Assembly: GCA_026708505.1 (NCBI GenBank) | Contig: JAPOUU010000108.1 | Coordinates: forward strand, 1-64,000 | Reading direction: 5' to 3' | Source: Hyphomicrobiales bacterium | Lineage (GTDB): Bacteria > Pseudomonadota > Alphaproteobacteria > JAPOUT01 | Length of the DNA stretch: 64,000 nt | Shown: positions 23,900 to 34,056 of the stretch, piece by piece | How positions within the stretch are numbered: the stretch's first letter is position 1 | Layout: every line of letters starts with the position of its first letter | The notes under the pieces: model-generated | What the model was told of the DNA's origin: nothing | The model's database searches: none | What the model saw: the letters and a program-made list of their open reading frames with translations, nothing else | Program-made: the position numbers and the translations under genes

Positions 23900-25273
23900 T
23901 TAACTTTCCGACTCCACACCAAGCAATTTAATTTTTCGATGTAAAGCGGAACGCTCCATGCCAATGAAATTCGCCGTTCTCGAAACATTGCCCTCAAAAC
24001 GACTCATTTGCGTCAAAAGATATTCACGCTCAAAAGCCTGGCGGGCCTCGCGCAGAGGCAAAGTCATCAAACGTTCGCCCGTGGATTTATCCGGCAGCAG
24101 CGTTCCGGAGTCGATCACCTCCGCAGGCAGCATTGATGCGGTTATCGGCGAGCCCGGCGCTCCTCCTGCCATAATAATGATGCGCTCAACATTGTTGCGA
24201 AGCTGCCGGATGTTTCCCGGCCAATCGTGCGCTTGCAGCAAGGCGATGGCATCGGGCGCAAGCGGACGATAGGGAATCATGGACGCCATGGAAAACTGCC
24301 GCGCCATATATTCCGCCAATTCGGGAATGTCCTCGCGACGCTCGCACAGCGGCGGCAATCGCACCGGCACGACATTCAAGCGGTGAAACAAGTCGCTGCG
24401 CAAGCGCCCCTCTTCGATCTCTTCTTCAATATTGCGACTCGAAGACGACATCACCCGAACATCCACCTGCACCTGCGAGTTTCCTCCAACGCGCTCAAAT
24501 GTCTGCTCGACCAGCACCCGCAAAATTTTTCCTTGTGTTCCCAACGGCATATCGGCAATTTCGTCCAAGAACAACGTGCCCCCGTCGGCTTGCTCGAAGG
24601 CGCCTGTTTTCCCCTCGCCCTCGATGCCGAAAAGTTCCGTTTCCATGCGCTTGGGCGTCATCGCCGCGGCATTGAGGGCAACAAAAGGGCCCTCCGAGCG
24701 TTTCGAGTGCATGTGTATCAATCGCGCGGTCACCTCCTTGCCCGTGCCGGACGGCCCTGTTATCAACACACGCGAACTCGTCGGCGCGACTTTCTCAATT
24801 GTCTGGCGCAATTGGTTCATTGCGTTGGAAACCCCCAGCACCCTATCGATACTGCCCAGGCGCAACCGCAACTCCTGGTTTTCGCGCCTTAGGTTTATCG
24901 CTTCGATGGCCCGGCGCGTCAGCAACAGCAATTTCGCCGCGTTGAAAGGCTTTTCAATGAACTCGTACGCGCCCTTCTTAATCGCAGAGACAGCCGTCTC
25001 AATGGTTCCATGCCCGCTAATCATAATCACCGGAATGTTCGGATGCGTGTGTTTGACGGAATTAAGCACCTCCAAGCCGTTAGAATGATCTTTGCCGAGC
25101 CAAATATCGAGCAACATCAGTGTTGGCGGGTGTTCTTCAATGATTTTAAGCGCTTTTTCGCCGTCCACAGCCGTTTTAACGCGATAGCCCTCTTCGGTAA
25201 GGATATCGCGGACCAGGTTGAGGATATCCACCTCGTCATCCACAATCAAAATATCACAGCGTGCCGGATTCAT
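23900..25273 (-). CDS. ntrX: Nitrogen-regulation response regulator NtrX
   Basis: This 457-aa regulator has a receiver domain (acidic pair Asp12/Asp13, phosphoacceptor Asp56 in LMLLDIWLG, Lys in FIEKPF), a sigma-54-type AAA+ domain (Walker A TGPSGTGKE at 171-179, Walker B GGTLFLDEIADMP) and a C-terminal Fis-type helix-turn-helix (VSRTANFIGMERSALHRKIK). The GAFTGA sigma-54 contact loop is absent: the segment reads GEGKTGAFEQADGG. That is a known feature of NtrX in this class and suggests it does not remodel sigma-54. It overlaps its kinase gene ntrY by four bases. Confidence 0.94.
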   Translation of the reverse strand: MNPARCDILIVDDEVDILNLVRDILTEEGYRVKTAVDGEKALKIIEEHPPTLMLLDIWLGKDHSNGLEVLNSVKHTHPNIPVIMISGHGTIETAVSAIKKGAYEFIEKPFNAAKLLLLTRRAIEAINLRRENQELRLRLGSIDRVLGVSNAMNQLRQTIEKVAPTSSRVLITGPSGTGKEVTARLIHMHSKRSEGPFVALNAAAMTPKRMETELFGIEGEGKTGAFEQADGGTLFLDEIADMPLGTQGKILRVLVEQTFERVGGNSQVQVDVRVMSSSSRNIEEEIEEGRLRSDLFHRLNVVPVRLPPLCERREDIPELAEYMARQFSMASMIPYRPLAPDAIALLQAHDWPGNIRQLRNNVERIIIMAGGAPGSPITASMLPAEVIDSGTLLPDKSTGERLMTLPLREARQAFEREYLLTQMSRFEGNVSRTANFIGMERSALHRKIKLLGVESES

Positions 25274-27522
25274 TCGCTGGTTTCTCCTTCGTTCGTTGTT
25301 TTGTTTGCCGGCAACCTAAGGTTTGCGAGCGCGCCATCCAAGCCTGCTTCGCCCTGGGCGTTGGCCAGCACCAGCGCGCCGCCGTGATCTTGTGCAATCT
25401 TGCGCACAATCGCAAGGCCCAGGCCGTTGCCTTTTTCACGGGTGGTATAGTAGGGCTCCAAGAGATTCTCGGGGTTCCCTGCCGGCAATCCCGGGCCGTT
25501 ATCAATAATCTCAATGGTAATCTCCTCCCCGCTCGTGCGCAAGCGCGCCAGGATGACGCCTCCCTTGCCATCGGCATGCTTTGCATCCACCGCCTCGAGA
25601 GCATTCTTGAGAAGGTTGCCGAGCGCCTGGCGTAAAAGCCCCCTGTCGCCGTGGAAGTGCACGGGATCATCCGGAATCTCGGTTCGATAGTCGATGTCTT
25701 CACGCGCCAACTGCTGCAAGAACACCGCCTGTCGAACCAATTCGACAAGGTCGAGGTGCTGCATTCGCGGCGCGGGCATTCGCGCAAAGGACGAAAATTC
25801 ATCAATCATCCGGCCGATATCACCGACGTGCCGGATGATGGTATCGGTGTACTGCTTGTAAAGCTGCTTGTCGGAGCGAACTTCATCATGATATTTACTC
25901 CACAATCTTTCCGCCGCCAGTTGAATTGGCGTGAGCGGATTTTTGATTTCGTGAGCTATGCGCCTGGCAATATCCGACCACGCCGCCCGTCGTTGTGCGG
26001 CGACAAGTTCACTGATGTCATCGAAAGTAACGACATACCCCATATTGTCGTTGTTTTCACGTTCGGCCGCAACGCGCACGAGGAGAGTTCGCGGGACACC
26101 TCCGTCATCAAGGGTAATTTGTTCTTCCGCACGCTCTTGCGGAACCGCCATCACCAGCCTGACCAGCGGAGCCATCTCCGGAATTGCCTGCTCAATAGGG
26201 TGCCCGAGAAGAAAATGCCCGTCCCCTCCGATTAAATGCCGTGCGGACTTGTTGATATGGTTGATGCGGCCTTCGCTGTCCAAACCAACAACGCCGGCAC
26301 TAACACCCGAGAGAACCGCTTCGGTGAAACGTCTGCGCGCATCCATTTCAATGTTTGCCTGCACAAGTTCATCTCGCTGGGATTGAACTTGTTCGGTCAT
26401 TCGGTTGAATGTTCGTCCCAATATGGAGATTTCGTCTTTGCTTTCATCGAGGTCAACACGGGCGGACAAATCGCCTTTGCGGACGCGCTCGGCGGCAGAC
26501 GCCAACGCTCCCAAGGGCGTCATCATCCGGTTGGCAAGCCACAAGCCCAGCCATATAGCCGAAAGCAGCACGATAAGCGTCATCGCAATGTAAACCAGGG
26601 CAAAGGTGATTTCGACCTCGAATCGCCTGTCTTTGAGGCTGTCGTACTCGTCTCGGGCGCGGGACGCACCATCGAGATGTTCCAGCACTCTCGGGTCGAC
26701 AAAACGCGAAACATGGAGATAAAACCCCGGCAACGCATTCAACGACGCCAACGCCCGGACCCGGTTGTTTTCGCGATCGCGGATCAGGATGACTTCGTGG
26801 CGGTCGGCGGCATCATACATTCCCGAGGTCGGCGGAACGGCGGCAATATCGGCGGTATTTGTAGAAAGGGCGGCGTTTGTAAGCCCTGCCGCACGAACAC
26901 TGCCGTTACGCTCGATAACATATACATCCGCGAGCGAGCGTAACGCTGATTGCGTGGTAAGGAAGTGGGTGAATCCAACCCTGTCGTTGCGGAGCGAGAA
27001 GGCGGCACGCTCCAGGTCCTGTCGCATAGCGTGGACATCGGCGCGCAAAAGATACGCGTGTTCGTTGAGATAGCTTTGTGCAATGATGAGAGAATTTTCA
27101 ATGATGGTGCGATTTCGCTTGGAGAACCAACTTTCGAGCTCTTGATGCAATGTCACGAACGCGAACACCCCGACGAGCAATGCCGGTATAACCGCGATGC
27201 CGGAGAAGAGCATCACGAGTCTTGAATGCAATTTTGCACCCGCCAGACCGCTTCGCCGTGCACGATAGAGTCGCAGCACCCGGCTGCCGATGAGCCCCAC
27301 CAACACCGATACCACCGCTAAATTTGCGAGCAGCAATATGATAACAATGGTATAGTTGAGGGACACGGGAGCGAGTCCGGTGAGGATCCCGTATGTTACA
27401 ATTCCGAGCATCATGGAGGTTGGGACGAGCCCAACCGACAGCCACGCGCTCGGTGAGAATTTTTTCTTCTGCAACCACTCGAGGATGGAATATCTCTGGC
27501 TGAGTGGGTAGGATATGCTCAT
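25270..27522 (-). CDS. ntrY: Nitrogen-regulation sensor histidine kinase NtrY
   Basis: This 750-aa membrane kinase has several N-terminal transmembrane segments, a periplasmic loop of about 200 residues, a further membrane helix (ITFALVYIAMTLIVLLSAIW), HAMP, a PAS domain (ADGVVGLDSEG-like segment VSAGVVGLDSEGRINHINKS), HisKA with phosphoacceptor His524 (RRIAHEIKNPLTPIQ) and an ATPase domain (DNGPGLP, EKGNGLGLAIV). It signals to NtrX. In many relatives ntrBC precede it; here ispDF lies divergently upstream instead. Confidence 0.94.
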   Translation of the reverse strand: MSISYPLSQRYSILEWLQKKKFSPSAWLSVGLVPTSMMLGIVTYGILTGLAPVSLNYTIVIILLLANLAVVSVLVGLIGSRVLRLYRARRSGLAGAKLHSRLVMLFSGIAVIPALLVGVFAFVTLHQELESWFSKRNRTIIENSLIIAQSYLNEHAYLLRADVHAMRQDLERAAFSLRNDRVGFTHFLTTQSALRSLADVYVIERNGSVRAAGLTNAALSTNTADIAAVPPTSGMYDAADRHEVILIRDRENNRVRALASLNALPGFYLHVSRFVDPRVLEHLDGASRARDEYDSLKDRRFEVEITFALVYIAMTLIVLLSAIWLGLWLANRMMTPLGALASAAERVRKGDLSARVDLDESKDEISILGRTFNRMTEQVQSQRDELVQANIEMDARRRFTEAVLSGVSAGVVGLDSEGRINHINKSARHLIGGDGHFLLGHPIEQAIPEMAPLVRLVMAVPQERAEEQITLDDGGVPRTLLVRVAAERENNDNMGYVVTFDDISELVAAQRRAAWSDIARRIAHEIKNPLTPIQLAAERLWSKYHDEVRSDKQLYKQYTDTIIRHVGDIGRMIDEFSSFARMPAPRMQHLDLVELVRQAVFLQQLAREDIDYRTEIPDDPVHFHGDRGLLRQALGNLLKNALEAVDAKHADGKGGVILARLRTSGEEITIEIIDNGPGLPAGNPENLLEPYYTTREKGNGLGLAIVRKIAQDHGGALVLANAQGEAGLDGALANLRLPANKTTNEGETSE

Positions 27523-27601
27523 ATGCTTGCGGTATTATTGAGGTTTAGGGAGATTGTGGGCTATTATTGGTTTTTTTACAACAGGGTTGCGATAAGGCAA
27601 C

Positions 27602-28795
27602 ATGACGACCAAGGATTCTAGCACGAAATTTGCGAGAATTGCTTTGATTCTTGCCGCCGGATACGGCGAGCGTATCGGAAAAAACGGGCTTCCCAAGCAA
27701 TATCGGCGGCTTGGCGGGAGGCCTTTGCTTTGCCATTCGTTACAGTGCTTTCTGACGCATGAGAGAATCGATGCGATACGCGTGGTGCTAAATCCTTCGC
27801 AACGCCCTCTATATGAGGAAGCCTTGGAGCATCTTCAATCGCAAGAAAACCTGCTTGATCCGGTGGAGGGCGGAGCAACCCGGCAGCAGAGTGCCCGGGC
27901 CGGTTTAGAGTCTCTCGAATCTCTTGCCCCCGATGTTGTGCTGATCCACGATGCCGCCCGCCCGTTTGTCACCCATGAGGATATTGACGCGTGCCTCGAA
28001 GCGCTTGCTCATTCGAAGGCCGTGACTCCGAGCATTCCACTCGCCGATTCCCTCAAACAATATGACGACGGCGTTCTTCGCCATACCCCCCGGGATTCTT
28101 ATCGACTTGCGCTCACGCCTCAAGGGTTCAACTTTGCCGACTTGCTGCAGGCGCATCGAGACCTTGCCGACAGCTCTTTCTCCGACGATGCCGCGTTGAT
28201 CGAGTGCGCAGGCATTCCGGTAACGTCCATCGAAGGTAGGCGTGATAACTTTAAAATCACCTTCGTTGAAGACCACCTTCGTGCCGAAATTATGCTCAAC
28301 TCGCAGGCGCATCCGCGAACAGGATTCGGCTATGACGTCCACCGCTTCACATCGGGCGCTTGCATTCGCCTGTGCGGCGTTGACATTCCTTTTGAGAAAA
28401 GCCTGGCCGGGCATTCGGATGCCGATGTCGGGTTGCACGCGCTTACCGATGCCGTTCTTGGCGCCGTTTCTGCCGGGGATATAGGCATGCATTTCCCTCC
28501 GAGCGACCCGCGCTGGCAGAATTCGGACTCGGGCATATTCCTCAAGCACGCCGTTCATCTCGCCGATCAAGAAGGTTTTTGCATTCATCATGTCGACATC
28601 ACTTTGATATGCGAGGCGCCAAGTCTTGCGCCCCATCGAGATGCGATGCGGGAAGCCGTTGCCGGTATTTTGAACATTGATGTCTCCGCTGTGAGCATCA
28701 AAGCAACGACGACCGAGGGATTGGGGTTTCTGGGACGCGGTGAAGGCATCGCCGCCCAAGCGGTTGCGAATCTATCGCCAAAGGCTGTGCCGTGA
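27602..28795 (+). CDS. ispDF: Bifunctional IspD/IspF enzyme of the MEP isoprenoid pathway
   Basis: This 397-aa fusion combines two MEP-pathway enzymes. The N-terminal IspD (to about residue 235) couples CTP to methylerythritol phosphate: LILAAGYGERIG, GLPKQY, VLIHDAARPFV. The C-terminal IspF makes the cyclodiphosphate: TGFGYDVHRF with metal-binding Asp and His, GHSDADVGLHALTDAVLGA, and KATTTEGLGFLGRGEGIAA. The fusion is typical of alphaproteobacteria. IspE, the step between these two, is encoded 1.4 kb downstream on the other strand. The stop overlaps the pgpA GTG. Confidence 0.96.
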   Translation: MTTKDSSTKFARIALILAAGYGERIGKNGLPKQYRRLGGRPLLCHSLQCFLTHERIDAIRVVLNPSQRPLYEEALEHLQSQENLLDPVEGGATRQQSARAGLESLESLAPDVVLIHDAARPFVTHEDIDACLEALAHSKAVTPSIPLADSLKQYDDGVLRHTPRDSYRLALTPQGFNFADLLQAHRDLADSSFSDDAALIECAGIPVTSIEGRRDNFKITFVEDHLRAEIMLNSQAHPRTGFGYDVHRFTSGACIRLCGVDIPFEKSLAGHSDADVGLHALTDAVLGAVSAGDIGMHFPPSDPRWQNSDSGIFLKHAVHLADQEGFCIHHVDITLICEAPSLAPHRDAMREAVAGILNIDVSAVSIKATTTEGLGFLGRGEGIAAQAVANLSPKAVP

Positions 28796-29286
28796 GAACC
28801 GCTTTCGCCCCCCTGCCCTCCGGGCTGCGTTGGTATAACGGCGTGGTCTTGCTGGCGACATGGTTTGGATGCGGACGTGTTCCCTTCGCGCCGGGAACCG
28901 TCGGCGCACTGGGCGCGTTACCGATAGCACTGCTGGCATTGCAATGGGGCGCCGTTATTGGCGTTGCTGTGACGTTTGTAATTTTCCTTATCGGTGTGCG
29001 GGTGTCGACGAATTACTCTCGCGCCGCAAATAAAAAAGATCCAAGCGAAATCGTCATTGATGAAACTGCCGGACAATGCTTGTGTCTGTGCTTCGCGCCT
29101 TTGACGCTTTCCGGCGTGATTGCCGCTTTTTTACTGTTTCGTCTGTTTGATATTGCCAAGCCTGTTCCCATCCGCTGGATCGAAAACCGCTTCCCTGACG
29201 GCTGGGGCATCATGCTTGATGATATTATGGCCGCGATTTACGCCGGAGCTGTTTTACTATTGTTACGTTTTATCGAATTGTTGTAG
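28792..29286 (+). CDS. pgpA: Phosphatidylglycerophosphatase A
   Basis: This 164-aa membrane phosphatase makes phosphatidylglycerol from its phosphate. Motifs are WFGCGRVPFAPGTVGAL near the N-terminus and EIVIDETAGQ, with several hydrophobic helices. The GTG start overlaps the ispDF stop as GTGA. Its 3' end overlaps that of the convergent ispE by 17 bases. Confidence 0.9.
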   Translation: MRTAFAPLPSGLRWYNGVVLLATWFGCGRVPFAPGTVGALGALPIALLALQWGAVIGVAVTFVIFLIGVRVSTNYSRAANKKDPSEIVIDETAGQCLCLCFAPLTLSGVIAAFLLFRLFDIAKPVPIRWIENRFPDGWGIMLDDIMAAIYAGAVLLLLRFIELL

Positions 29287-30148
29287 CGCACAGCCACCAA
29301 TCGGGATGGTCGCGCGCAAGCATCGCCCTCGCCTGCTCAACGGCATCCGAATTTTCATAGATTCCAAAGCAAGCCGGACCGCTTCCGCTCATGCGCGCCA
29401 GCAAACAATCGCGGCTCTCTTTCAACGAATCGAGAACGGCCTGAACTTCCGGCAACAAGGAAATCGCCGCTGTTTCCAGATCATTTCTCCGCACCCGGCA
29501 CCATGACACCAATTCCTTAAGAGTTATATCTTCGGCGGGCATGTCATTGAGGGCGCCTTTTTCTTCCTCGCCGAGTTCATCCCAGCGGCGATAAACCTCC
29601 CCTGCCGACAGCGCGCCCGGGGGTTTTACCAGCAGCAGGGATATCTGCGGCAGAGAATTGATGGCATGGATATTTTCACCCCGCCCGCTCATGATGCAAG
29701 CGCGCATTTCCTTTTGCGATCGAAAGCAGGCAAGAACGTCGGCTCCAATATCCAGCGCCAACGCCTCGAGTTCCCCGCCGGCATTTTCTTCTCCCAATGC
29801 GTCCAGCATAGCGGCGGCATCACTTGATCCTCCTCCCAACCCCGCCGCCGCGGGAATGCGTTTTTCCAAGCTAACATGACCGCCTAAAGAAATCCCGTAG
29901 CGTCGTGCAAACAGGTCCGCCGCCCGAAGGATTGAATTCTCTTCTCCGGCAGGCGTATCTCCGGCAAAATCCCCGCTTAATTGTAATGTGAGTCCGTCGA
30001 TATCGGCTTGCCGACTCCATTCCAATCGATCGGCGAGGCGCACAAACACAACCAAAGACTCGATATCATGATAACCGTCGGCGCGTTTTCGCAGTACACG
30101 TAAAGTCAGGTTCACCTTCGCGAACGCATCGCGCACGCGCAATCTCAA
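29270..30148 (-). CDS. ispE: 4-diphosphocytidyl-2-C-methyl-D-erythritol kinase
   Basis: IspE phosphorylates CDP-methylerythritol, the step between IspD and IspF. The 292-aa GHMP kinase has AFAKVNLTLRVLRKRADGYH at its N-terminus, the ATP loop PAAAGLGGGSSDAAAML and a C-terminal GSGPACFGI. The TTG start at 30148 overlaps the preceding TPR gene's stop as TTGA, matching the coupling style of this genome; a second TTG at 30142 is close by. No ATG is available near the conserved N-terminus. Confidence 0.94.
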   Translation of the reverse strand: MRLRVRDAFAKVNLTLRVLRKRADGYHDIESLVVFVRLADRLEWSRQADIDGLTLQLSGDFAGDTPAGEENSILRAADLFARRYGISLGGHVSLEKRIPAAAGLGGGSSDAAAMLDALGEENAGGELEALALDIGADVLACFRSQKEMRACIMSGRGENIHAINSLPQISLLLVKPPGALSAGEVYRRWDELGEEEKGALNDMPAEDITLKELVSWCRVRRNDLETAAISLLPEVQAVLDSLKESRDCLLARMSGSGPACFGIYENSDAVEQARAMLARDHPDWWLCATTIR

Positions 30149-31824
30149 GGAGACAATCCACGCAGGAGTTTTTTCTCAATGACAACGACTTCCTCTTCTT
30201 CGGGGTCGAGCGAGAGGGCCCGGCGCCATTGGAACCGCGCTTCCAATTTTCGACCGCTCTGCCAGAAGGAATCCCCTAAATGGTCATTGATGATAGGATC
30301 GCCCGGTTCCAACTCGACGGCGCGCTCGAGATAGTAATTCGCTCTGTCAAAATCACCGAGTTTGTAATATGCCCAACCGAGACTGTCGACGATAAATCCG
30401 TTTCGCGGACGTTCCTGTGTTGCTTTTTTTAGCATGTCGAGCGCAAGGGTCAATCGTTCCCCTTGTTCGACCCACGAGTAACCCAGATAATTCAACACGT
30501 AAGGATTCTCGTCGGAAAGACGCATAGCGAGTTTTAAATCTTCCTCCGCCTCGCTCCATCTGTCGGAACGCTCGTATGCAATCGCACGGCCGTAGAAAAT
30601 ATTCCAATCGCGCTGGCTTGGAGATTCCAACGCATCAATCACAGAAGAGTAAGTTGTAATCGCTTCATCGTAACGTTCGTTAATTCGATAGAACGTCGCC
30701 AATGCCAAAGTTGCAACCCTGGATTCGGGGCGTTCTTCGCTTAGACGAAATAGAACCTCAAACGCTTCATCCGTCTTTTCCATCTTTTCGTAAATTTGAG
30801 CGATGTGCGCCTGTGCATTAATATAATACGGCGAGGTTTTCGGAATTGCGTTGTAACTCTCCAATGCCGAATCGAAGAATTCGATTTGTTCGTATCGCTC
30901 GCCAAGCAACAAGCGCGCCTCGTGCAATTCAGGGTGAAGGAAAAGTGCAAAACGCAAATAAGGAAGGTAAGCCAATGCAATATCGTCACCGCCCTCGAAC
31001 GACAATAATGTGAATATCTCGTAGAACAATTCCGCGCTTCCTTCAAAACCGTCGCGCACTAAAGGTTCGGGAATTTCACCGCGTTTAATTGCTTCACGCC
31101 GGGTCTCCCACAGCCCCTGCGCGAAACCATCGGTTTGCAGATTCTCTTTGTAAAAGTATCGCGCTTCATACTTACGCCCCTGGCGCTCGAGGAAATTTCC
31201 ATAACCTTCGATGAAACGCAGAACCGAACCGTCAACCGCTTCAATTGCGAGAAGATATTGTTTTTCCGCCCGCCGGGCATTCCCCTCCAAATCCGACATC
31301 AACGCTTCGTGAAAGTAACGAAATCCGACAAGCGAATCACTCTCTTCTATTGAGGCGAGCAAATTCGCGGCCTCTTCATATTGTTGCCTCTGTTGGAGAA
31401 TCCACGCTGAAACTATTGGACTAATCCATCTTCCCGCCGGCACGGTTTCCAATGATTTGAATGCCGCCAATGCCGTATCGTAATCGTAGCTCTTGAAAGC
31501 GCTCAACCCTGAAAACATCGAGGCGGATGCAGTGTCGGGATCGACTTCCAGCAGTTTCGCCGCAAGCGAACGGGCACTAGAGAAATCTCCTGATGTTACG
31601 TATAGCAGGAATAGATGCCTGAGAATTTCGGGGTTGTTTTCCTGCTCGAACACATCGGCGAAATGCTCGGCTGCAATGCGCATGTTGCCTTCGTTTTCGG
31701 CGTGCTGGCCGATGAGGTATTTACCGAAGGGCGACTCTCCGATTGTTGAAAATTCGTTCGCGGCGCTCGGCGTCAATAGAACCGCCGAAATCAAGATATT
31801 TAAGAAAAAGACCCGTGCAAACAT
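30145..31824 (-). CDS. Exported tetratricopeptide-repeat protein
   Basis: This 559-aa protein has a signal peptide (MFARVFFLNILISAVLLTPS, cleavage near residue 22), so it acts in the periplasm or at a membrane. The rest is a chain of TPR helices, clearest in the C-terminal third (NPYVLNYLGYSWVEQG, NGFIVDSLGWAYYKLG, DPIINDHLGDSFWQSG). Such proteins scaffold complexes. A similar TPR protein precedes ispE in other alphaproteobacteria, but the partner is unknown. It directly abuts the ppk stop codon. Confidence 0.85.
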   Translation of the reverse strand: MFARVFFLNILISAVLLTPSAANEFSTIGESPFGKYLIGQHAENEGNMRIAAEHFADVFEQENNPEILRHLFLLYVTSGDFSSARSLAAKLLEVDPDTASASMFSGLSAFKSYDYDTALAAFKSLETVPAGRWISPIVSAWILQQRQQYEEAANLLASIEESDSLVGFRYFHEALMSDLEGNARRAEKQYLLAIEAVDGSVLRFIEGYGNFLERQGRKYEARYFYKENLQTDGFAQGLWETRREAIKRGEIPEPLVRDGFEGSAELFYEIFTLLSFEGGDDIALAYLPYLRFALFLHPELHEARLLLGERYEQIEFFDSALESYNAIPKTSPYYINAQAHIAQIYEKMEKTDEAFEVLFRLSEERPESRVATLALATFYRINERYDEAITTYSSVIDALESPSQRDWNIFYGRAIAYERSDRWSEAEEDLKLAMRLSDENPYVLNYLGYSWVEQGERLTLALDMLKKATQERPRNGFIVDSLGWAYYKLGDFDRANYYLERAVELEPGDPIINDHLGDSFWQSGRKLEARFQWRRALSLDPEEEEVVVIEKKLLRGLSP

Positions 31825-34056
31825 CTAGAAGCGAAATTTGAAATCCGGCGGTTTGGATGCGGCAAGCGACTTACCTCGACCGGAGAGGCTTGGGTTGTTC
31901 ATGAAATATTCGTGCGCGGAAAAGGGCGAAGCGCCCTCGAGAGACTGGATGCGCTGGTAGGAACCGTCTGCATTCATATTCCAGCTCTGCCGGTTGTCCG
32001 CAAGGCAGGCGAGCATGATTTGGTCAAGGATTTGGTTGTGAACGGTCGGGTCGGTGATGGGCATAAGAGCTTCAACCCGGTGGTCAAAATTTCGCGTCAT
32101 CCAATCAGCGGACGAAATGAACACCTTTGCGTTATCGGATGGAAGCTCGTGCCCGTTTCCAAAGCAGACGATGCGGGAGTGTTCGAGGAACCGGCCGATG
32201 ATGCTTTTGACTTGAATATTCTCGGAGAGTCCCGGCACACCCGGACGCAAGCAGCAGATTCCCCGGACGATAAGCCGGATGCGCACACCGTCTTGCGAGG
32301 CCTTGTAAAGCGTTTCGATGATTTGGTCATCAACAAGAGAATTCATTTTTGCCCAAATATGCGCGGGCCGCCCGGCTTTTGCGTTCGCGCGCTCAACGTT
32401 AATCAGATCAATCAGACGGGAGCGCAGATTAAACGGCGAGCTTGCCATGTGATTTAATCGGGCGGGCTCAATATACCCGGTGATGTAGTTGAAGATACAG
32501 GCAATGTCCTCGGCGAATTCCGAGTTGGCGGAGAAGAGCGAAAGGTCCGTGTAGATGCGAGCGGTGATGGGATGGTAATTGCCCGTACCGCAATGGATGT
32601 AGGAGCGCAGGGAATCGCCCTCGCGCCGAACGACAAGACTCAACTTGGCGTGCGTCTTGAGTTCCATGACTCCGTATACGACTTGCGCGCCTGCGCGTTC
32701 GAGGTCTCTCGCCCATTTGATATTGGCGGCTTCATCGAAGCGGGCCTTAAGTTCAACGACAGCGGTGACGGATTTACCTGCTTCGGCGGCATCTATCAAT
32801 GCGCTGACAATCGGGGAGTCGTTTGAAGTGCGGTAAAGAGTCTGCTTAATCAAAATCACGTCAGGGTCTCGTGCGGCCTGGCGCAAGAATTGCACGACCG
32901 TGTCGAAGGATTCATACGGGTGGTGCACGAGAATGTCCTTGGAACGTATGGCCGCGAAGCAATCACCGTTGTATTCCCTGATGCGTTCCGGGAATCGCGG
33001 CGTGTATGTCGGAAAGCGGAGCTCGGTGCCTTTACAGGCGAGCATTTGCGTGAGTCTCTGGAGTCCGACAAGTTCGCTGGAAACAACGATGTCCCGGTCT
33101 TTGATGCGTAGCTGGGCTGTAATCCAGTTACGCAATTCGGAGGGCATATTGGTGGAGACTTCGAGCCGGATGATGCTGCCCCGACGCCTGCGCTTGAGCG
33201 CGCTGCCGAGAGTTTGGACAAGGTCCTCGGCCTCTTCCTCGATTTCGAGGTCGCTGTCCCTAACGGCCCGGAACGCTCCGGCGGCTTGCGCATGGTAGCC
33301 GGGGAAAAAGCTTTCGATAAAAAGGCAAATAAGGTTTTCGATGCTGATAAACCGAAGATTTCCGCCATTTGCGGCGGAGGGCGCAATCTCGATAAAGCCG
33401 TCGAGTTTTCCGGGAATTGGCAGGAGTGCATGTTTGACGTCCCCCTCAAGTTTGTGCCGAAGCGGCAGCGCGAGGGCAAAACCGAGGTTGGGAATGAAAG
33501 GAAACGGGTGCGTAGGGTCGATTGCGAGAGGCGTAAGCAAAGGGAAAATATGCTTAAGAAAATGCCTTTCCAGCCAATCACGCTCATGTTCACGCACTTC
33601 ATCGGGTTCGATGATGGAGATGCCGGCATCATGGAGTTCCCGGCGCAGCCGCAGCCAATGTCTTTGCTGCAAATGCATGAGAGCCCTGGCAGAGCGTTGG
33701 ACTCGAACAAGTTGTTGCTGCACCGTTAAACCGTCCAGCGAGAACGACTCGATTCCCGCGGATCTCTGCCCCCTTAAGCCTGCGAGGCGCACCATGTAAA
33801 ATTCGTCCAGATTGGTTGCGGAAATCGTAAGGAATCGCAAACGTTCCAGCAACGGGTGTGCCTGGTTGTTGCACTCTTCGAGAACCCGCCGATTGAATTC
33901 GAGCCAGGAGAGTTCGCGATTGAGGAAATGCTCGGAGACGGGCGCGTAAGTTTCGAGGCTTGCCCCTTCCATCGAAAGTGACTCGCGCTTCGCCCGTTCT
34001 TCATTCAGGGAGATAGGTTTGTTAACCGTTGCTTTTGGTTCACTCGAGGCGTTCAC
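31825..34056 (-). CDS. ppk: Polyphosphate kinase 1
   Basis: PPK1 reversibly makes polyphosphate from ATP. The 743-aa protein starts its conserved part at [18 protein letters not shown], followed by [15 protein letters not shown]. The expected phosphoacceptor is His488 in [10 protein letters not shown], with the second PLD-like half after it. I chose the GTG at 34056, which overlaps the hdaA stop as GTGA; the open frame continues about 75 codons further upstream, but only antiphase to hdaA. The hdaA–ppk neighbourhood is conserved in the class. Confidence 0.95.
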   Translation of the reverse strand: MNASSEPKATVNKPISLNEERAKRESLSMEGASLETYAPVSEHFLNRELSWLEFNRRVLEECNNQAHPLLERLRFLTISATNLDEFYMVRLAGLRGQRSAGIESFSLDGLTVQQQLVRVQRSARALMHLQQRHWLRLRRELHDAGISIIEPDEVREHERDWLERHFLKHIFPLLTPLAIDPTHPFPFIPNLGFALALPLRHKLEGDVKHALLPIPGKLDGFIEIAPSAANGGNLRFISIENLICLFIESFFPGYHAQAAGAFRAVRDSDLEIEEEAEDLVQTLGSALKRRRRGSIIRLEVSTNMPSELRNWITAQLRIKDRDIVVSSELVGLQRLTQMLACKGTELRFPTYTPRFPERIREYNGDCFAAIRSKDILVHHPYESFDTVVQFLRQAARDPDVILIKQTLYRTSNDSPIVSALIDAAEAGKSVTAVVELKARFDEAANIKWARDLERAGAQVVYGVMELKTHAKLSLVVRREGDSLRSYIHCGTGNYHPITARIYTDLSLFSANSEFAEDIACIFNYITGYIEPARLNHMASSPFNLRSRLIDLINVERANAKAGRPAHIWAKMNSLVDDQIIETLYKASQDGVRIRLIVRGICCLRPGVPGLSENIQVKSIIGRFLEHSRIVCFGNGHELPSDNAKVFISSADWMTRNFDHRVEALMPITDPTVHNQILDQIMLACLADNRQSWNMNADGSYQRIQSLEGASPFSAHEYFMNNPSLSGRGKSLAASKPPDFKFRF

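Noticed and set aside
24560-24660. Loss of GAFTGA in NtrX as a mutation
   Set aside because: From family knowledge, alphaproteobacterial NtrX proteins commonly lack this loop, so it is not unusual here.
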